Positions 1-8,809 of a DNA stretch of 38,286 nt are shown one piece after another. The notes beneath the pieces were generated by a model that was not told the DNA's origin, did not search any database, and saw only the letters and a list, made by a program, of their open reading frames with translations. A program made the translations under genes and the position numbers. The stretch's first letter is position 1. Each line of letters opens with the position of its first letter. Origin of the DNA: Bacteroidales bacterium (GTDB lineage: Bacteria; Bacteroidota; Bacteroidia; Bacteroidales; UBA932); NCBI GenBank assembly GCA_017519185.1, contig JAFWSX010000019.1, positions 1 through 38,286 on the forward strand. Reading direction: 5' to 3'.

Positions 1-195
1 CGACAGCGAGTTATCGCGTAGCGATGACGAAGATGGCGTTGGGAGGGATTGGAGTGAGCCGAAGGCGAACGGAACCCCCCGAAGACCTTGCTTTCCTGCG
101 ACAAGGGCGCCGCCGCTTTCCTGCGCCAGCAGCCGCGAACGCATTTCCCGAAGGCCTTGCTTTCCTGCGTGACGGGCGAAGCCGCAGCTAATAAT
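1..195. repeat. Non-coding GC-rich stretch with short direct repeats
   Basis: No convincing gene is present. A 23-bp unit reading CCCGAAGACCTTGCTTTCCT plus GCG occurs at 78-100 and again at 147-169 with a single A/G difference, and its core CTTTCCTGCG occurs a third time at 116-125. Near the left edge (8-19) the motif CGAGTTATCGCG followed by AGC and GACGAA is also found, on the opposite strand, inside the GC-rich element at 26323-26677. The stretch may be the edge of a longer dispersed intergenic element cut by the window boundary. The plus-strand open frame that starts at 88 runs antisense through htpG and is not a gene. Confidence 0.45.
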
Positions 196-228
196 AAAGA
201 AGCCCTCCAGGATATGGAAGGCTTCTTT
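196..228 (-). terminator. Intrinsic terminator of htpG
   Basis: A perfect 9-bp inverted repeat (AAAGAAGCC at 196-204 and GGCTTCTTT at 220-228, 15-nt loop) lies 30 bases beyond the htpG stop. Read on the minus strand the 3' arm ends in TTT and runs on into ATTATT, as expected for a rho-independent terminator. Confidence 0.7.
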
Positions 229-258
229 ACAAATCTGCTCTATAGAGCCAGCAGTCGC

Positions 259-2115
259 TTACAGCAGTTCTTCGCTGCGGCGGATGAAGTCGGCAAGATC
301 CTTGCCCTTGAGCATACCATTCGCCAGGAGCGCCAGGTCAGTAACCTGCTTGAGCAGCTTGTTGTCAGCGCTGAGCCCCTGCTCGCTGGCCTTGATCTTT
401 TCGATCACCGGATTCTCGGCATTAACAGTAATGTTATACGTATCCGGAATTTCACCATAGAAATTCATTCCTCCACCTACGGCCGCCATATCGCGATAAC
501 GGCGCATAAACTCGCTCTGGGTGATGACAATCGCAGCCGACTCCGGACCGAGATTGTCCATCTTCACATTGTACTTGCTCTCCTTCGGAAGCAGCGCCTC
601 CATAACCTCAGTAAGATGCTTCTTCTCTTCGTCAGACATCTTCACCTCCTCCTTGCTGTCCTTGCGGATGAGAGCGTCGATGGTATCGGCATCCACGCGG
701 GCGAAAGTACTGTTCTCGATCTTCTGCTCCAGCAGACCGACATAGTGAGCGTCAAGCGGGCAGTCCATCACAAGCACGTCATAACCCTTGTTCTTCGCAA
801 CCTCCACATACTGGTACTGAGCCACAGGATCAGTAGTATACAGGTAAACCACCTTCTTGTCCTTGTCAGTCTGGGCCGGCTCGATAGCCTTACGGTAATC
901 GTCGAGATGGAAATACTTGCCGTCAGTATTCTTGAAGAGAGCGAACTTCAAAGCCTTCTCGCAGAACTTCTCGTCAGTGATCATACCATACTCAATGAAG
1001 AGCTTCAGATTGTCCCACTTGCTCTCGAACTCCTCCTTGTTGTTGGTGGCGATCTCCTCCAGCTTGTCAGCCACCTTCCTGGTGATGTAGCCCGAAATCT
1101 TCTTCACGTTGGCATCGCTCTGCAGGTAACTTCTTGACACGTTCAGCGGAATGTCAGGAGAATCGATGACGCCGTGCAGCAGAGTCAGGAATTCAGGCAC
1201 GATGTTCTCCACCGAATCCGTGACATACATCTGGTTGCAGAAGAGCTGGATCTTGTTGCGGCTCAGCTCAAGCTTGTCCTTGATCTTCGGGAAATAAAGA
1301 ATACCAGTCAGGTTGAACGGATAGTCCACGTTCAGATGGATGTGGAACAGCGGATCGTCAGCCATAGGATAGAGCTCCTTGTAGAACTTCAGGTAGTCCT
1401 CGTCCTTGAGGTCAGCCGGCTTGCGGGTCCAGAGCGGCTCCACATTGTTGATGACGTGGTTCTTGTCGGTGTCGACATACTTGCCGTCCTTCCACTCCTT
1501 CTCCTTGCCGAACACGATGGGAACAGGCATAAACTTGCAGTACTTGGCAAGCAGGCCCTCGATCCTGTATTCATCGGCGAACTCTTCGCTCTCGTCGTCC
1601 AGCCAGAGAGTCACCGTAGTTCCGCGTTCAGTCCTCGTTCCTTTCACCATAGTGAACTCAGGGTCACCTTCGCATCTCCACTTGACCGGCTTGGCACCTT
1701 CCTGCCAGGAGAGAGTGTCGATCTCCACCTTCTTGGACACCATAAACGCACTGTAAAATCCCAGTCCGAAATGGCCGATGATGCTGCCCACCTGGTCCTT
1801 GTATTTCTCAAGGAACTCGCCGACAGAAGAGAACGCAATCTGGTTGATGTATTTGTCGACCTCTTCTTCGGTCATACCGATACCCTTGTCGATGATTGAA
1901 ATGGTCTTGGCATCCTTGTCGACCTTGACTTCGATGTCTATGTTACCCAGCTCCTGCGTCAGCGTACCGGCCGCCGCCAGAGCCTTGACTTTCTGTGTAG
2001 CATCCACGGCGTTGGCGATGAGCTCACGCACGAAGATGTCGTGGTCCGAATACAGGAAAGTCTTGATTACCGGAAATATGTTTTCGGTTGTTACTCCTAT
2101 TTTACCTTTTGTCAT
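259..2115 (-). CDS. htpG: Molecular chaperone HtpG (Hsp90 family)
   Basis: Bacterial Hsp90 homologue, a dimeric cytoplasmic ATP-dependent chaperone. The 618-residue protein starts with the N-terminal GHKL ATPase domain: the catalytic glutamate E31 and Mg-binding N35 lie in the RELIANAVDA helix, DKGIG at 76-80 is the nucleotide-binding loop and GHFGLGF at 114-120 is the lid-side glycine motif. The middle and C-terminal dimerisation regions follow without interruption. The length is typical for the family, at the short end. The start ATG at 2115 begins MTKGKIGVTTENIF, which matches the conserved Bacteroidetes HtpG N-terminus. It is a single-gene unit divergent from the DUF1846 gene, with its own terminator at 196-228. 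Identification is secure; heat regulation is not visible from sequence. Confidence 0.97.
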   Translation of the reverse strand: MTKGKIGVTTENIFPVIKTFLYSDHDIFVRELIANAVDATQKVKALAAAGTLTQELGNIDIEVKVDKDAKTISIIDKGIGMTEEEVDKYINQIAFSSVGEFLEKYKDQVGSIIGHFGLGFYSAFMVSKKVEIDTLSWQEGAKPVKWRCEGDPEFTMVKGTRTERGTTVTLWLDDESEEFADEYRIEGLLAKYCKFMPVPIVFGKEKEWKDGKYVDTDKNHVINNVEPLWTRKPADLKDEDYLKFYKELYPMADDPLFHIHLNVDYPFNLTGILYFPKIKDKLELSRNKIQLFCNQMYVTDSVENIVPEFLTLLHGVIDSPDIPLNVSRSYLQSDANVKKISGYITRKVADKLEEIATNNKEEFESKWDNLKLFIEYGMITDEKFCEKALKFALFKNTDGKYFHLDDYRKAIEPAQTDKDKKVVYLYTTDPVAQYQYVEVAKNKGYDVLVMDCPLDAHYVGLLEQKIENSTFARVDADTIDALIRKDSKEEVKMSDEEKKHLTEVMEALLPKESKYNVKMDNLGPESAAIVITQSEFMRRYRDMAAVGGGMNFYGEIPDTYNITVNAENPVIEKIKASEQGLSADNKLLKQVTDLALLANGMLKGKDLADFIRRSEELL

Positions 2116-2302
2116 ATCTGTGTGTTTTTATTTGTTCTTTTATTCTTTGCGCCACAGATGGACAAAAAGGATACCAGTCGCAAAAAGGTGACAATTTGTC
2201 GCATATTGGCAAAAGTTGAAATTCTGTTAGTAAAAAAATTGCATTTGCAGAATGAACTAAGTCGCAAAAACAATATTTTTGCTCTGATAAATGCCCTGTA
2301 CT
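2116..2302. promoter_or_regulatory. Divergent promoter region of htpG and DUF1846 gene
   Basis: The AT-rich spacer between two divergent genes. On the plus strand TATTTTTG at 2274-2281 matches the Bacteroidetes -7 consensus TAnnTTTG exactly; it would give a very short leader for the DUF1846 start at 2303. It is covered by an inverted repeat, GCAAAAA (2264-2270) and TTTTTGC (2276-2282). The motif GTCGCAAAAA occurs twice as a direct repeat (about 2177-2186 and 2261-2270). On the minus strand, towards htpG, a TTG followed 18 bases later by TATCCTTTTTG is a weaker candidate promoter. No CIRCE-type heat-shock operator was seen. Confidence 0.4.
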
Positions 2303-3790
2303 ATGCGTAAACTCGGTTTTGACAACAATGCTTATCTCGAAAAGCAGTCCGAAAACATCATCAAGAGACTAAACAAATTCGGCGGCAAGCTCTACCTTGA
2401 GTTCGGCGGCAAACTCTTCGACGACCATCACGCCGCAAGAGTGCTCACAGGATTCGAGCCCGACAGCAAGATCAAGATGCTCGAGAAGCTGAAGGACGAA
2501 GCAGAGATAGTCATCGCCATCAACGCCGGGGACATCGAGAAGAACAAGGTGAGGGGAGACCTGGGCATTACCTACGATATGGACGTGCTTCGCCTCATCG
2601 ATGCCTTCAGGGGCTACGGACTTTATGTCAGCAGCGTCGTCATCACCCAGTTCGAAGGCCAGACCAACGCCATCTCGTACCGGCACAAGCTCGAGCAGCT
2701 CGGTCTCAAGGTATACCTGCACTATCCCATCGCAGGCTATCCTTCAAACCTGTCCCTGATCATCAGCGACGACGGTTACGGACGCAACGAATATATCGAG
2801 ACCACCCGCAGGATCGTCGTGGTTACAGCTCCGGGGCCCGGAAGCGGAAAAATGGCCACCTGCCTGTCGCAGCTCTACCACGAAAACAAGCGCGGCATCA
2901 AGGCCGGATATGCGAAGTTCGAGACATTCCCCATCTGGGACCTGCCGCTCAAGCATCCCGTCAATCTGGCATATGAGGCAGCCACAGTCGACCTGAGCGA
3001 CGTCAATATGATCGACCCGTTCCACCTCGAGGCATACGGCAAGATGGCAGTCAACTACAACCGTGACGTCGAAGTCTTCCCGGTGCTCAACGCCATCTTC
3101 CAGCGTATCTACGGTGAATCTCCCTACAAGTCACCCACCGATATGGGCGTCAATATGATCACCAGCTGCATCACCGACGACGCCGTAGTCAGCCAGGCGG
3201 CCAAGGACGAGATCATCCGCCGTTACTACAACACCTGCTGCCAGGTGCGCAAGGGCAATGCAGACCAGGATCAGATTTCAAAGTTAGAGCTGATTATGGA
3301 GCAGGCTCACATTTCACCCAGCGACAGGGCAGTGGCCACGGCAGCTATGAAGAGGGCAGAGGAGACCGGCGGTCCGGCGGCAGCCATACAACTCGAAGAC
3401 GGCACCATAATAACCGGCAAGACCAGCCAGCTGCTAGGAGCAACCTCAGCAATGCTGCTCAGCGCCCTGAAACATCTTGCAGGCATTTCAAGGGATGTAG
3501 ACCTGATATCTCCCATCATCATCGAGCCGATCTGCAAGCTGAAGACCGACCACCTGGGCAACACCAATCCAAGGCTGCATTCCGACGAGATCCTTATAGC
3601 ACTATCAATCTGCGCCCTGACAGACCTCAACGCCCGCAAGGCAATGGAGCAGCTTCGCAACCTCAGGGGCAGCGAGGCCCACACGAGCGTCATCATCTCA
3701 CAGGTTGATATGGGAGTCCTCCGCAAGCTCGGAGTCAACCTCACTTGTGAACCCGTCTACCAGACGAAGAAGTTATATCACGCTAACTAG
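2303..3790 (+). CDS. DUF1846 (UPF0371) family protein
   Basis: A 495-residue cytoplasmic protein of the DUF1846 family, recognised from its N-terminus (MRKLGFDNNAYLEKQSENI) and the stretch ending in FGGKLFDDHHAARVLTGF. The family is full length, conserved and widespread in Firmicutes and Bacteroidetes; structures exist but I know of no settled reaction, so no function is assigned. The glycine-rich segment VVVTAPGPGSGKMATC around residues 168-183 looks like a phosphate-binding loop, which suggests but does not prove nucleotide binding. I place the start at the ATG at 2303 rather than the in-frame ATG at 2291, because the family begins with M-R/K-GFDN; the four extra codons add nothing conserved. 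It converges with the yqaA-like gene, whose stop codon overlaps its own. Confidence 0.9.
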   Translation: MRKLGFDNNAYLEKQSENIIKRLNKFGGKLYLEFGGKLFDDHHAARVLTGFEPDSKIKMLEKLKDEAEIVIAINAGDIEKNKVRGDLGITYDMDVLRLIDAFRGYGLYVSSVVITQFEGQTNAISYRHKLEQLGLKVYLHYPIAGYPSNLSLIISDDGYGRNEYIETTRRIVVVTAPGPGSGKMATCLSQLYHENKRGIKAGYAKFETFPIWDLPLKHPVNLAYEAATVDLSDVNMIDPFHLEAYGKMAVNYNRDVEVFPVLNAIFQRIYGESPYKSPTDMGVNMITSCITDDAVVSQAAKDEIIRRYYNTCCQVRKGNADQDQISKLELIMEQAHISPSDRAVATAAMKRAEETGGPAAAIQLEDGTIITGKTSQLLGATSAMLLSALKHLAGISRDVDLISPIIIEPICKLKTDHLGNTNPRLHSDEILIALSICALTDLNARKAMEQLRNLRGSEAHTSVIISQVDMGVLRKLGVNLTCEPVYQTKKLYHAN

Positions 3791-4251
3791 GCCAGCCAGG
3801 GCAGATGCTGCCCGAAGGCAAGGAAGAGCAGGGCCCAGACCACGAAACGTGCGGTCTTGCCTATCAGCATATACGCTGCACTCTTGACGAAAGGAGCCTT
3901 GTAGAACCCAAGGACAATGGCGAAGACGTCACCTATGAACGGTACCCAGGTGGCCAGGGCGAGCAATGGCCCCCACTTGTCAACCTTGTCCTTCTGCTTC
4001 TCGATGGTTTCCCGCTTCACCTTGAACCATTTCTCGATCCATTCCCACTTGCCGAGGTAACCTATGCCATAGGTGGTGAGGCCGCCCAGCCAATTGCCGG
4101 CCGACGCACAGGCCACTGTCAGCCATACGTCTCCGCCGGCCACCAGCATACCGACCAGGAGTGCGTCAGAAGCGAAAGGCACCACCGTCGCTGCTAGGAA
4201 GCAGCCGATGAAAATGCCCAGATAGCCCCATTCTAATAGGAATTCGAGCAC
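3787..4251 (-). CDS. YqaA-type small membrane protein (VTT/DedA-related)
   Basis: A 154-residue inner-membrane protein of the VTT (SNARE-associated, DedA-like) superfamily, closest in size and pattern to YqaA. Hydrophobic segments lie at about residues 5-38, 42-66, 93-116 and 125-150. The family signature is visible in the GCFLAATVVPFASDALL segment (small residues, Pro, then acidic), in GNWLGGLTTYGIGYLGK, and in WVPFIGDVFAIVLGF near residues 102-116. Related proteins are implicated in lipid scrambling or transport of undecaprenyl phosphate; whether that holds for this subfamily is not known. It is the last gene of a minus-strand unit, its start lying 19 bases inside the end of the preceding secreted-protein gene, and its stop overlapping that of the convergent DUF1846 gene. 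Confidence 0.8.
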   Translation of the reverse strand: MLEFLLEWGYLGIFIGCFLAATVVPFASDALLVGMLVAGGDVWLTVACASAGNWLGGLTTYGIGYLGKWEWIEKWFKVKRETIEKQKDKVDKWGPLLALATWVPFIGDVFAIVLGFYKAPFVKSAAYMLIGKTARFVVWALLFLAFGQHLPWLA

Positions 4252-4742
4252 GGATCGTACTTTTCTTTATATGTTCTGTATCTGTAGCGGTAGCCCTTCT
4301 GCTTGAAGGTAGCACGGCCGTTCTCGCCGGTCTCGGTGTTGACAGTCTTCATATATACGGTCTCGGCCTTGGGCAGGGTGTTGCCGTCCTTCACGAGGAA
4401 ATACTTCACGGGAGCGTTGCGTCTGAGCTTGCTGATCTTCTGCGGAGCGATGGCCCTCGTGATGTCTATCTGCCAGATGTCATAGTGGCCGCTCAGATAG
4501 ACATAGCGCGAATCGACCCTCCATACCGGAAGGATGCTGTCGTCGAAGGCATCCTTCACATTGTCGCAGGTTACGCAGTAGGAATAGTCCATACGGTTGT
4601 CGTGCATATAGTATTGCTTGTCCGTTACATTGTAGGTAATGCAATATTTGCCGTCAGGAGAAGGATAATCCCTGTTCTGGGCGAAAACCGGAACGGCTGC
4701 CATAAGGCAAAGAACTGTCAGAAGGTATCGTTTCATAGTCAT
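4233..4742 (-). CDS. Secreted hypothetical protein
   Basis: A 169-residue protein with a clear Sec signal peptide: MTMKRYLLTVLCLMAAVPVF followed by AQ, with cleavage expected after VFA. I do not recognise the family. The mature part starts with YPSPDGKYCITYN, which resembles one PD40/TolB-like beta-propeller strand, but only one such repeat is present. It has two close cysteines (SYCVTCDN) and is rich in tyrosine, ending in a basic RYRYRTYKEKYD segment. The start at 4742 follows the amidase stop with no gap (TAAATG); the ATG two codons later (4736, MKRYLL) is equally likely. Its position between the amidase and yqaA-like genes indicates cotranscription, so an envelope role is plausible but unproven. 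Confidence 0.75.
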   Translation of the reverse strand: MTMKRYLLTVLCLMAAVPVFAQNRDYPSPDGKYCITYNVTDKQYYMHDNRMDYSYCVTCDNVKDAFDDSILPVWRVDSRYVYLSGHYDIWQIDITRAIAPQKISKLRRNAPVKYFLVKDGNTLPKAETVYMKTVNTETGENGRATFKQKGYRYRYRTYKEKYDPCSNSY

Positions 4743-7700
4743 TTAATCTTTCAGAAGGAAGTCAAGCATTGAGCCGATGATGTGGTCGGTCTGCCTCGTA
4801 GACGTCAGCGCCTCTATGGGGAATCCGAGCGAAACGCAGCGGTAATCCTTGCCCTTGTAGGCGACGCCGGCGGAGATGTTGCTGTCGCCGTAACGCATTA
4901 TCGTTTCGGAATTCATGGCAGGCACGAGCCCGTCGGCAGCCTCGACGCAGTAGACATCCTTGCCGGGCTGTACATTTATGTTGTAATAGCTGTCCTTGCG
5001 TATGTTGTATTTGTTGTCGACTGTCTTGACGAGGCCGTTGGCAGTGGCGTCATAGTTCATATAGCTGTACTTGAGCACATCCCTGGTAAATGCGATCTCG
5101 GGTTCGAGAACTTTCTTGCGGTATTCGGCGTCGGCCTTGATGTCGTATATGAAATGATGGCTGTCAGATGCTATGTTTGCTCCTGAGATGAGGATATTGC
5201 CTCCCGCAGTAGTGTAGCTCTTCAGCGCGGACATCAGGGAAGGAGTGAAGACCACATATCTCAGGTTCTGCTGAAGTGCCTCGTAGGAATTCTTGCGGAG
5301 TACGCCTGCTATGGTGCGTATCTGCTTGCCGCAAATCACGTCAATGGCGGGGTATGAACTGAGTTTCAGCCTGCCTACTGCAGAAGCCGCGGCTGATGTG
5401 AAACTGTAGCCGGCCTTCATTATTGCTGCCCCGTGGATCAGAGGATAGTCGAAGGTGTTGCCGGCGAAAATGGAGCCTTCGTACTGGTATGACGATGCCC
5501 CGAAGCCAGGATTGTCGTCGTCTACCCATTCCTGGCTTCTGTCGTTCTCTATCATAGGGCCGACATAGGCTATCTCCCGGTGGTAAGCCACTCCGGCATC
5601 CACGCCGTCAAGGAAGCCAGCCCTTGAAGAGTCGGCGGTGGCATAGGAAGCCCCGGCGGCAACCCTTGTGAAGTTGTTGAGCACAAGTATGGTCGAAGAA
5701 GGATTCCTGGAGTTGATGCCGGCAGAGAGAATCTCGCTCTCGAAGCTTTCGCCGCCTGTATTCACTGCAGTCACCTTGAAACTGTAAATCTTGTCGGGTT
5801 CCAGCCTTGTCGAATAGGTATTGTTTGCTACGAAGACACCGTTGTCGAAACCGCTGATTCCGTTGCCCGGCTCCCTGCCGTCGTAAGTCACCTCATCAGG
5901 GTCCATTATCCTGGTGTAGACTATGTAACCTGTAGGATCAGCAGTCTCTTCCAGCTTGTCTATCCTCGGCTGCCATTCGAGCCTTGCTGTGCGTCCGTCC
6001 AGAGTTACATTGAAATCCTGTACCGGCAGAGGCTGGACCACATAGTCTTCGCCGTTGACATATGCCAGATATTTCAGGATGCCTTTGTAGATGGCCCTTG
6101 ATGCTATGAACCTGAAGGAAGGGTCGAGTCCGAGGCGCATATCGGCGAAATTCTGATGGGAGAGGAGCTCGAGAAGCATCGAGGGAACTTCGGGAACTCT
6201 CGACTCGTAGTAGTTCCTGCTGTAGATCTCCCTGCGGCTCCATTTCGGCTCATATGTGGCTTTGATGTCGTGCACCACCTGGCTCTGGACGATGTCCACC
6301 AGTTCGCGCGCAATGATGCGGTCGCCGCCGTACTTATATTTGACGGAACGATCGGACGTCTCGGTGTAGATGCCGAGGGTGCCGACTATCGAATCGGTCA
6401 TCGAGAGTCCGGCATCGGAATGGATGCCTATGGCCATATCGACCGGTACGTTATAGCCGCTGCTGTCCGGGAGGCGTGTGGTACCACCGAGCAGTGCGTT
6501 GACCCATTCGGCCCTTGAAGTAAAGTCGTCGCGATAGTCGTCCTGGTTGTTCATCACCGAGTAGACGGTAGTGTCCATTCCCGCAAACTGGAGGTAGTAG
6601 CGGGCGCCCTCCACATAACGCGGAAGTCCCGACGTGCGGGGCTCGGACCTGTGGTCCCTCTTGATGGGCTTGCCATCCTCGTCGATGTCGGCGGGCTGGC
6701 GGGCCACATTGCCCATTCCGGCCCCGTAGCGCACCGCATCGGCCCCCACGACCTTGCCGGCCTGACCGAAGTTGCTCAGAAATACTCCGTGGGTGGTGGA
6801 GTCAGGGCTGAAGCCGAAGGTGCCGAGATAGACCCAGGTCCCGGGGCTCATCTGCTGGTTGACTTCGAACTGCGTCGCCCCTCCGTTGTGGCGTACCCAG
6901 TAGTGGGCGCTGCTGCTGGCATTCTTCTCTGCCGGATATGAAACGTAGACTGCATATTCACCGGTGTGGGGGACCTTGGCCTGCCAGAATGCGGTCGACA
7001 GGGAAGTGTTGTCGTTCGTGCATTCGGCGACCCTGGCCGTACCGGACTTGAAGGGGTTTACTCCGTGTGTGAGGATATTCCTGTCGGCATATCCTCCGGA
7101 CTGAGATGTACGCCAGCCGTTCGGACCGTCGTGCTCGACATAGAGTTCTCCGGAGTGATTGTTGTCGACAATCAGCATATTCCGCTGCAGGTCTCTCTCT
7201 CTCGGCAGAAGCACTGTAGCCCCTGCATTCTCGAGCATCGGCACCAGGAAGGGCAGCACGTAGCTTTGGGTGTATATGTCCTCCACGGTGGTCATCAGCC
7301 TGCTCCGCTGCCATTCCCATCTCTCGAGGGACTGCTCATAATAATAGCCGTGGCTCTGCCAAAGGGCTATATGGCGTCCCTGGAGCCCTGCGGAAGGCTG
7401 TCCTGCCTTGGAGAGGTTCCTGGTCAGGGGATGCTGGCTGCGAGGCTGTGCGTGTCTGGCCACATCTGACGACGATGCCTTGCCCGGCTTGACGGACGTT
7501 GCGTCGAAGCTGTCTCCGAAGGCGTGGCTGTAGAGTTTCTCGATCTTGTTGCCGTCAGAATATATGGCGAAGTTGCTCGAATAAGACTTGTATTTCGCAG
7601 GAAAATGCTTGCGGACGATGGCGTAAATTTCGTCGATGTCTTTCTTGCGAAGTGGTTGTTCGCTTAGGAAGCGGTTGAAATGCACTTCGGCAGGCCCTGA

Positions 7701-7877
7701 ATTGCGGATGTAGAAATGGCGTATGCGCGCAGTGTCACGCCATTGTGTCCTGTCGCCAAAATATGCCGAGACAGCATCGGCGGCAGGCTGGAAAAGCTGT
7801 TGTATGGTCTGGGCGGCAGATTGGATCGAAAGGCAAAACAGCAGCAGTGAGGCCGCGACAAGGAACAGCTTCTTCAT
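4743..7877 (-). CDS. Secreted N-acetylmuramoyl-L-alanine amidase-like protein with inserted golvesin-type domain and FN3
   Basis: A 1044-residue secreted protein (signal peptide about 1-22, ending SAAQ). Proteins of this type in Bacteroidales are often labelled xanthan lyase, but the visible catalytic residues are those of zinc amidases (Amidase_3, peptidoglycan stem-peptide removal): H176 in WQSHGYYYE, E199 in TTVEDIY followed by the PMLENAGATVLLPRERD strand, H486 in IGIHSDAG, and the catalytic glutamate E570 in VPSMLLELLSHQNFADMR. Between the second and third motifs, roughly residues 250-390, sits a golvesin C-terminal-like beta-domain. A fibronectin type III domain follows at about 615-720, then a C-terminal region of unknown fold with a TAGGNILISGANIASD motif. 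The gene overlaps the upstream HAD gene by four bases (ATGA), so the two are translationally coupled. The amidase assignment is strong from motifs; the substrate is inferred. Confidence 0.85.
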   Translation of the reverse strand: MKKLFLVAASLLLFCLSIQSAAQTIQQLFQPAADAVSAYFGDRTQWRDTARIRHFYIRNSGPAEVHFNRFLSEQPLRKKDIDEIYAIVRKHFPAKYKSYSSNFAIYSDGNKIEKLYSHAFGDSFDATSVKPGKASSSDVARHAQPRSQHPLTRNLSKAGQPSAGLQGRHIALWQSHGYYYEQSLERWEWQRSRLMTTVEDIYTQSYVLPFLVPMLENAGATVLLPRERDLQRNMLIVDNNHSGELYVEHDGPNGWRTSQSGGYADRNILTHGVNPFKSGTARVAECTNDNTSLSTAFWQAKVPHTGEYAVYVSYPAEKNASSSAHYWVRHNGGATQFEVNQQMSPGTWVYLGTFGFSPDSTTHGVFLSNFGQAGKVVGADAVRYGAGMGNVARQPADIDEDGKPIKRDHRSEPRTSGLPRYVEGARYYLQFAGMDTTVYSVMNNQDDYRDDFTSRAEWVNALLGGTTRLPDSSGYNVPVDMAIGIHSDAGLSMTDSIVGTLGIYTETSDRSVKYKYGGDRIIARELVDIVQSQVVHDIKATYEPKWSRREIYSRNYYESRVPEVPSMLLELLSHQNFADMRLGLDPSFRFIASRAIYKGILKYLAYVNGEDYVVQPLPVQDFNVTLDGRTARLEWQPRIDKLEETADPTGYIVYTRIMDPDEVTYDGREPGNGISGFDNGVFVANNTYSTRLEPDKIYSFKVTAVNTGGESFESEILSAGINSRNPSSTILVLNNFTRVAAGASYATADSSRAGFLDGVDAGVAYHREIAYVGPMIENDRSQEWVDDDNPGFGASSYQYEGSIFAGNTFDYPLIHGAAIMKAGYSFTSAAASAVGRLKLSSYPAIDVICGKQIRTIAGVLRKNSYEALQQNLRYVVFTPSLMSALKSYTTAGGNILISGANIASDSHHFIYDIKADAEYRKKVLEPEIAFTRDVLKYSYMNYDATANGLVKTVDNKYNIRKDSYYNINVQPGKDVYCVEAADGLVPAMNSETIMRYGDSNISAGVAYKGKDYRCVSLGFPIEALTSTRQTDHIIGSMLDFLLKD

Positions 7878-8722
7878 TGGCGGGTCTTTTTCTGCATAAG
7901 GAGATAGTTGCTCTCCGCCTTTATCTTGTCGATGATGGAGCTGACGGTCTCGAAAATCTCACCGTGGAGAGAGTAGTCGGCATCGCATATGAAATTCACG
8001 CGCCCCTGGTTGAGCAACTTGCGCGCGGTTGCTACCTTCTTGGGATTATCCTTCTGATAAATGGCTATGGAGTTGCCGTCGAACATCTTGACGATCTTCA
8101 TACACGGGACATCGGTCTCTCCGTCTCCGAAATAAATCATATTGGTGAAGGGTATCCTCTTGTCCTCGTCGCGGCGGCTGTCGTTGACAAGCTTGTTGTC
8201 GCTGATGTCCATAATGCCTTTGGAAATCTTGAAGAGGAACTGGGTCTTGGCAGTGTAGTCCACCGCGACGGCCGGCCACTTTGCTATTCCGTCGGCATCA
8301 TAGAGGAACGAGCACGCGAAAACCTTCTTGAACTCCCTGGCGATGGTAGTGGATTCGATGAGCTCGGTAAGTCCAGAAGAAATCACGTAATGCTCCACCT
8401 TGACGCCCTTGGAGGTTCCATAAGAATTGATCAGGTGGAACCATTCCGTCACGCCTTTGAAAAGTTCTATCTGTGGACCGAACTGTTCGAGGAAACTGCG
8501 GGTGAGGGGGATGCCCATCTTTGCGGCTTCGTCCACCATCACCTTCATATATGCCAGCACGCTGCACATCGACTTGTCGGCTCCAAGGCCGTTGCTGACA
8601 CCCCAGAAATTTGGCACGGTATTTCCCAGGGCCTGGATCAGGCCGTATTCCTGCATGTTGGCGGGAGAAAGCGTCCCGTCGAAATCATAGATAAGGGCTA
8701 CTATTGGTTTTTTCAGAGACAT
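7874..8722 (-). CDS. HAD-superfamily phosphatase (phosphoserine phosphatase-like)
   Basis: A 282-residue cytoplasmic HAD hydrolase. Motif I is DFDGT (nucleophile D13, acid/base D15), motif II is the serine in YVISSGLTE, a conserved lysine is present in the middle region, and motif IV is the acidic loop FGDGETDVPCMK. The arrangement with a helical cap between motifs I and II fits the phosphoserine-phosphatase-like branch; the substrate cannot be read from sequence. I choose the ATG at 8722 over an in-frame GTG at 8740, because the -7 promoter element at 8740-8747 overlaps that GTG. It is the first gene of a minus-strand unit with the amidase, a secreted protein and a yqaA-like gene. Confidence 0.85.
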   Translation of the reverse strand: MSLKKPIVALIYDFDGTLSPANMQEYGLIQALGNTVPNFWGVSNGLGADKSMCSVLAYMKVMVDEAAKMGIPLTRSFLEQFGPQIELFKGVTEWFHLINSYGTSKGVKVEHYVISSGLTELIESTTIAREFKKVFACSFLYDADGIAKWPAVAVDYTAKTQFLFKISKGIMDISDNKLVNDSRRDEDKRIPFTNMIYFGDGETDVPCMKIVKMFDGNSIAIYQKDNPKKVATARKLLNQGRVNFICDADYSLHGEIFETVSSIIDKIKAESNYLLMQKKTRQ

Positions 8723-8739
8723 TTTTGCTACTTTTGACA

Positions 8740-8747
8740 CAAAGATA
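8740..8747 (-). promoter_or_regulatory. -7 promoter element of the HAD-amidase operon
   Basis: Minus-strand TATCTTTG matches the Bacteroidetes TAnnTTTG consensus exactly, 17 bases before the chosen start codon of the HAD gene. No good -33 TTTG was found at the usual distance. Confidence 0.5.
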
Positions 8748-8809
8748 ATAAACCAAATCCGGTCTCGATAATCTAATAATATAAAACATAAACAATCAAA
8801 CTATAGAAA

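Noticed and set aside
88-1137. 349-codon plus-strand open frame antisense to htpG
   Set aside because: It lies opposite a secure, highly conserved gene, and its Leu/His/Val-rich translation is the usual product of the complementary frame of a codon-biased gene.
4743-7877. Xanthan lyase or polysaccharide lyase assignment for the large secreted protein
   Set aside because: No lyase active-site pattern is visible, whereas the four amidase residues are all in place.
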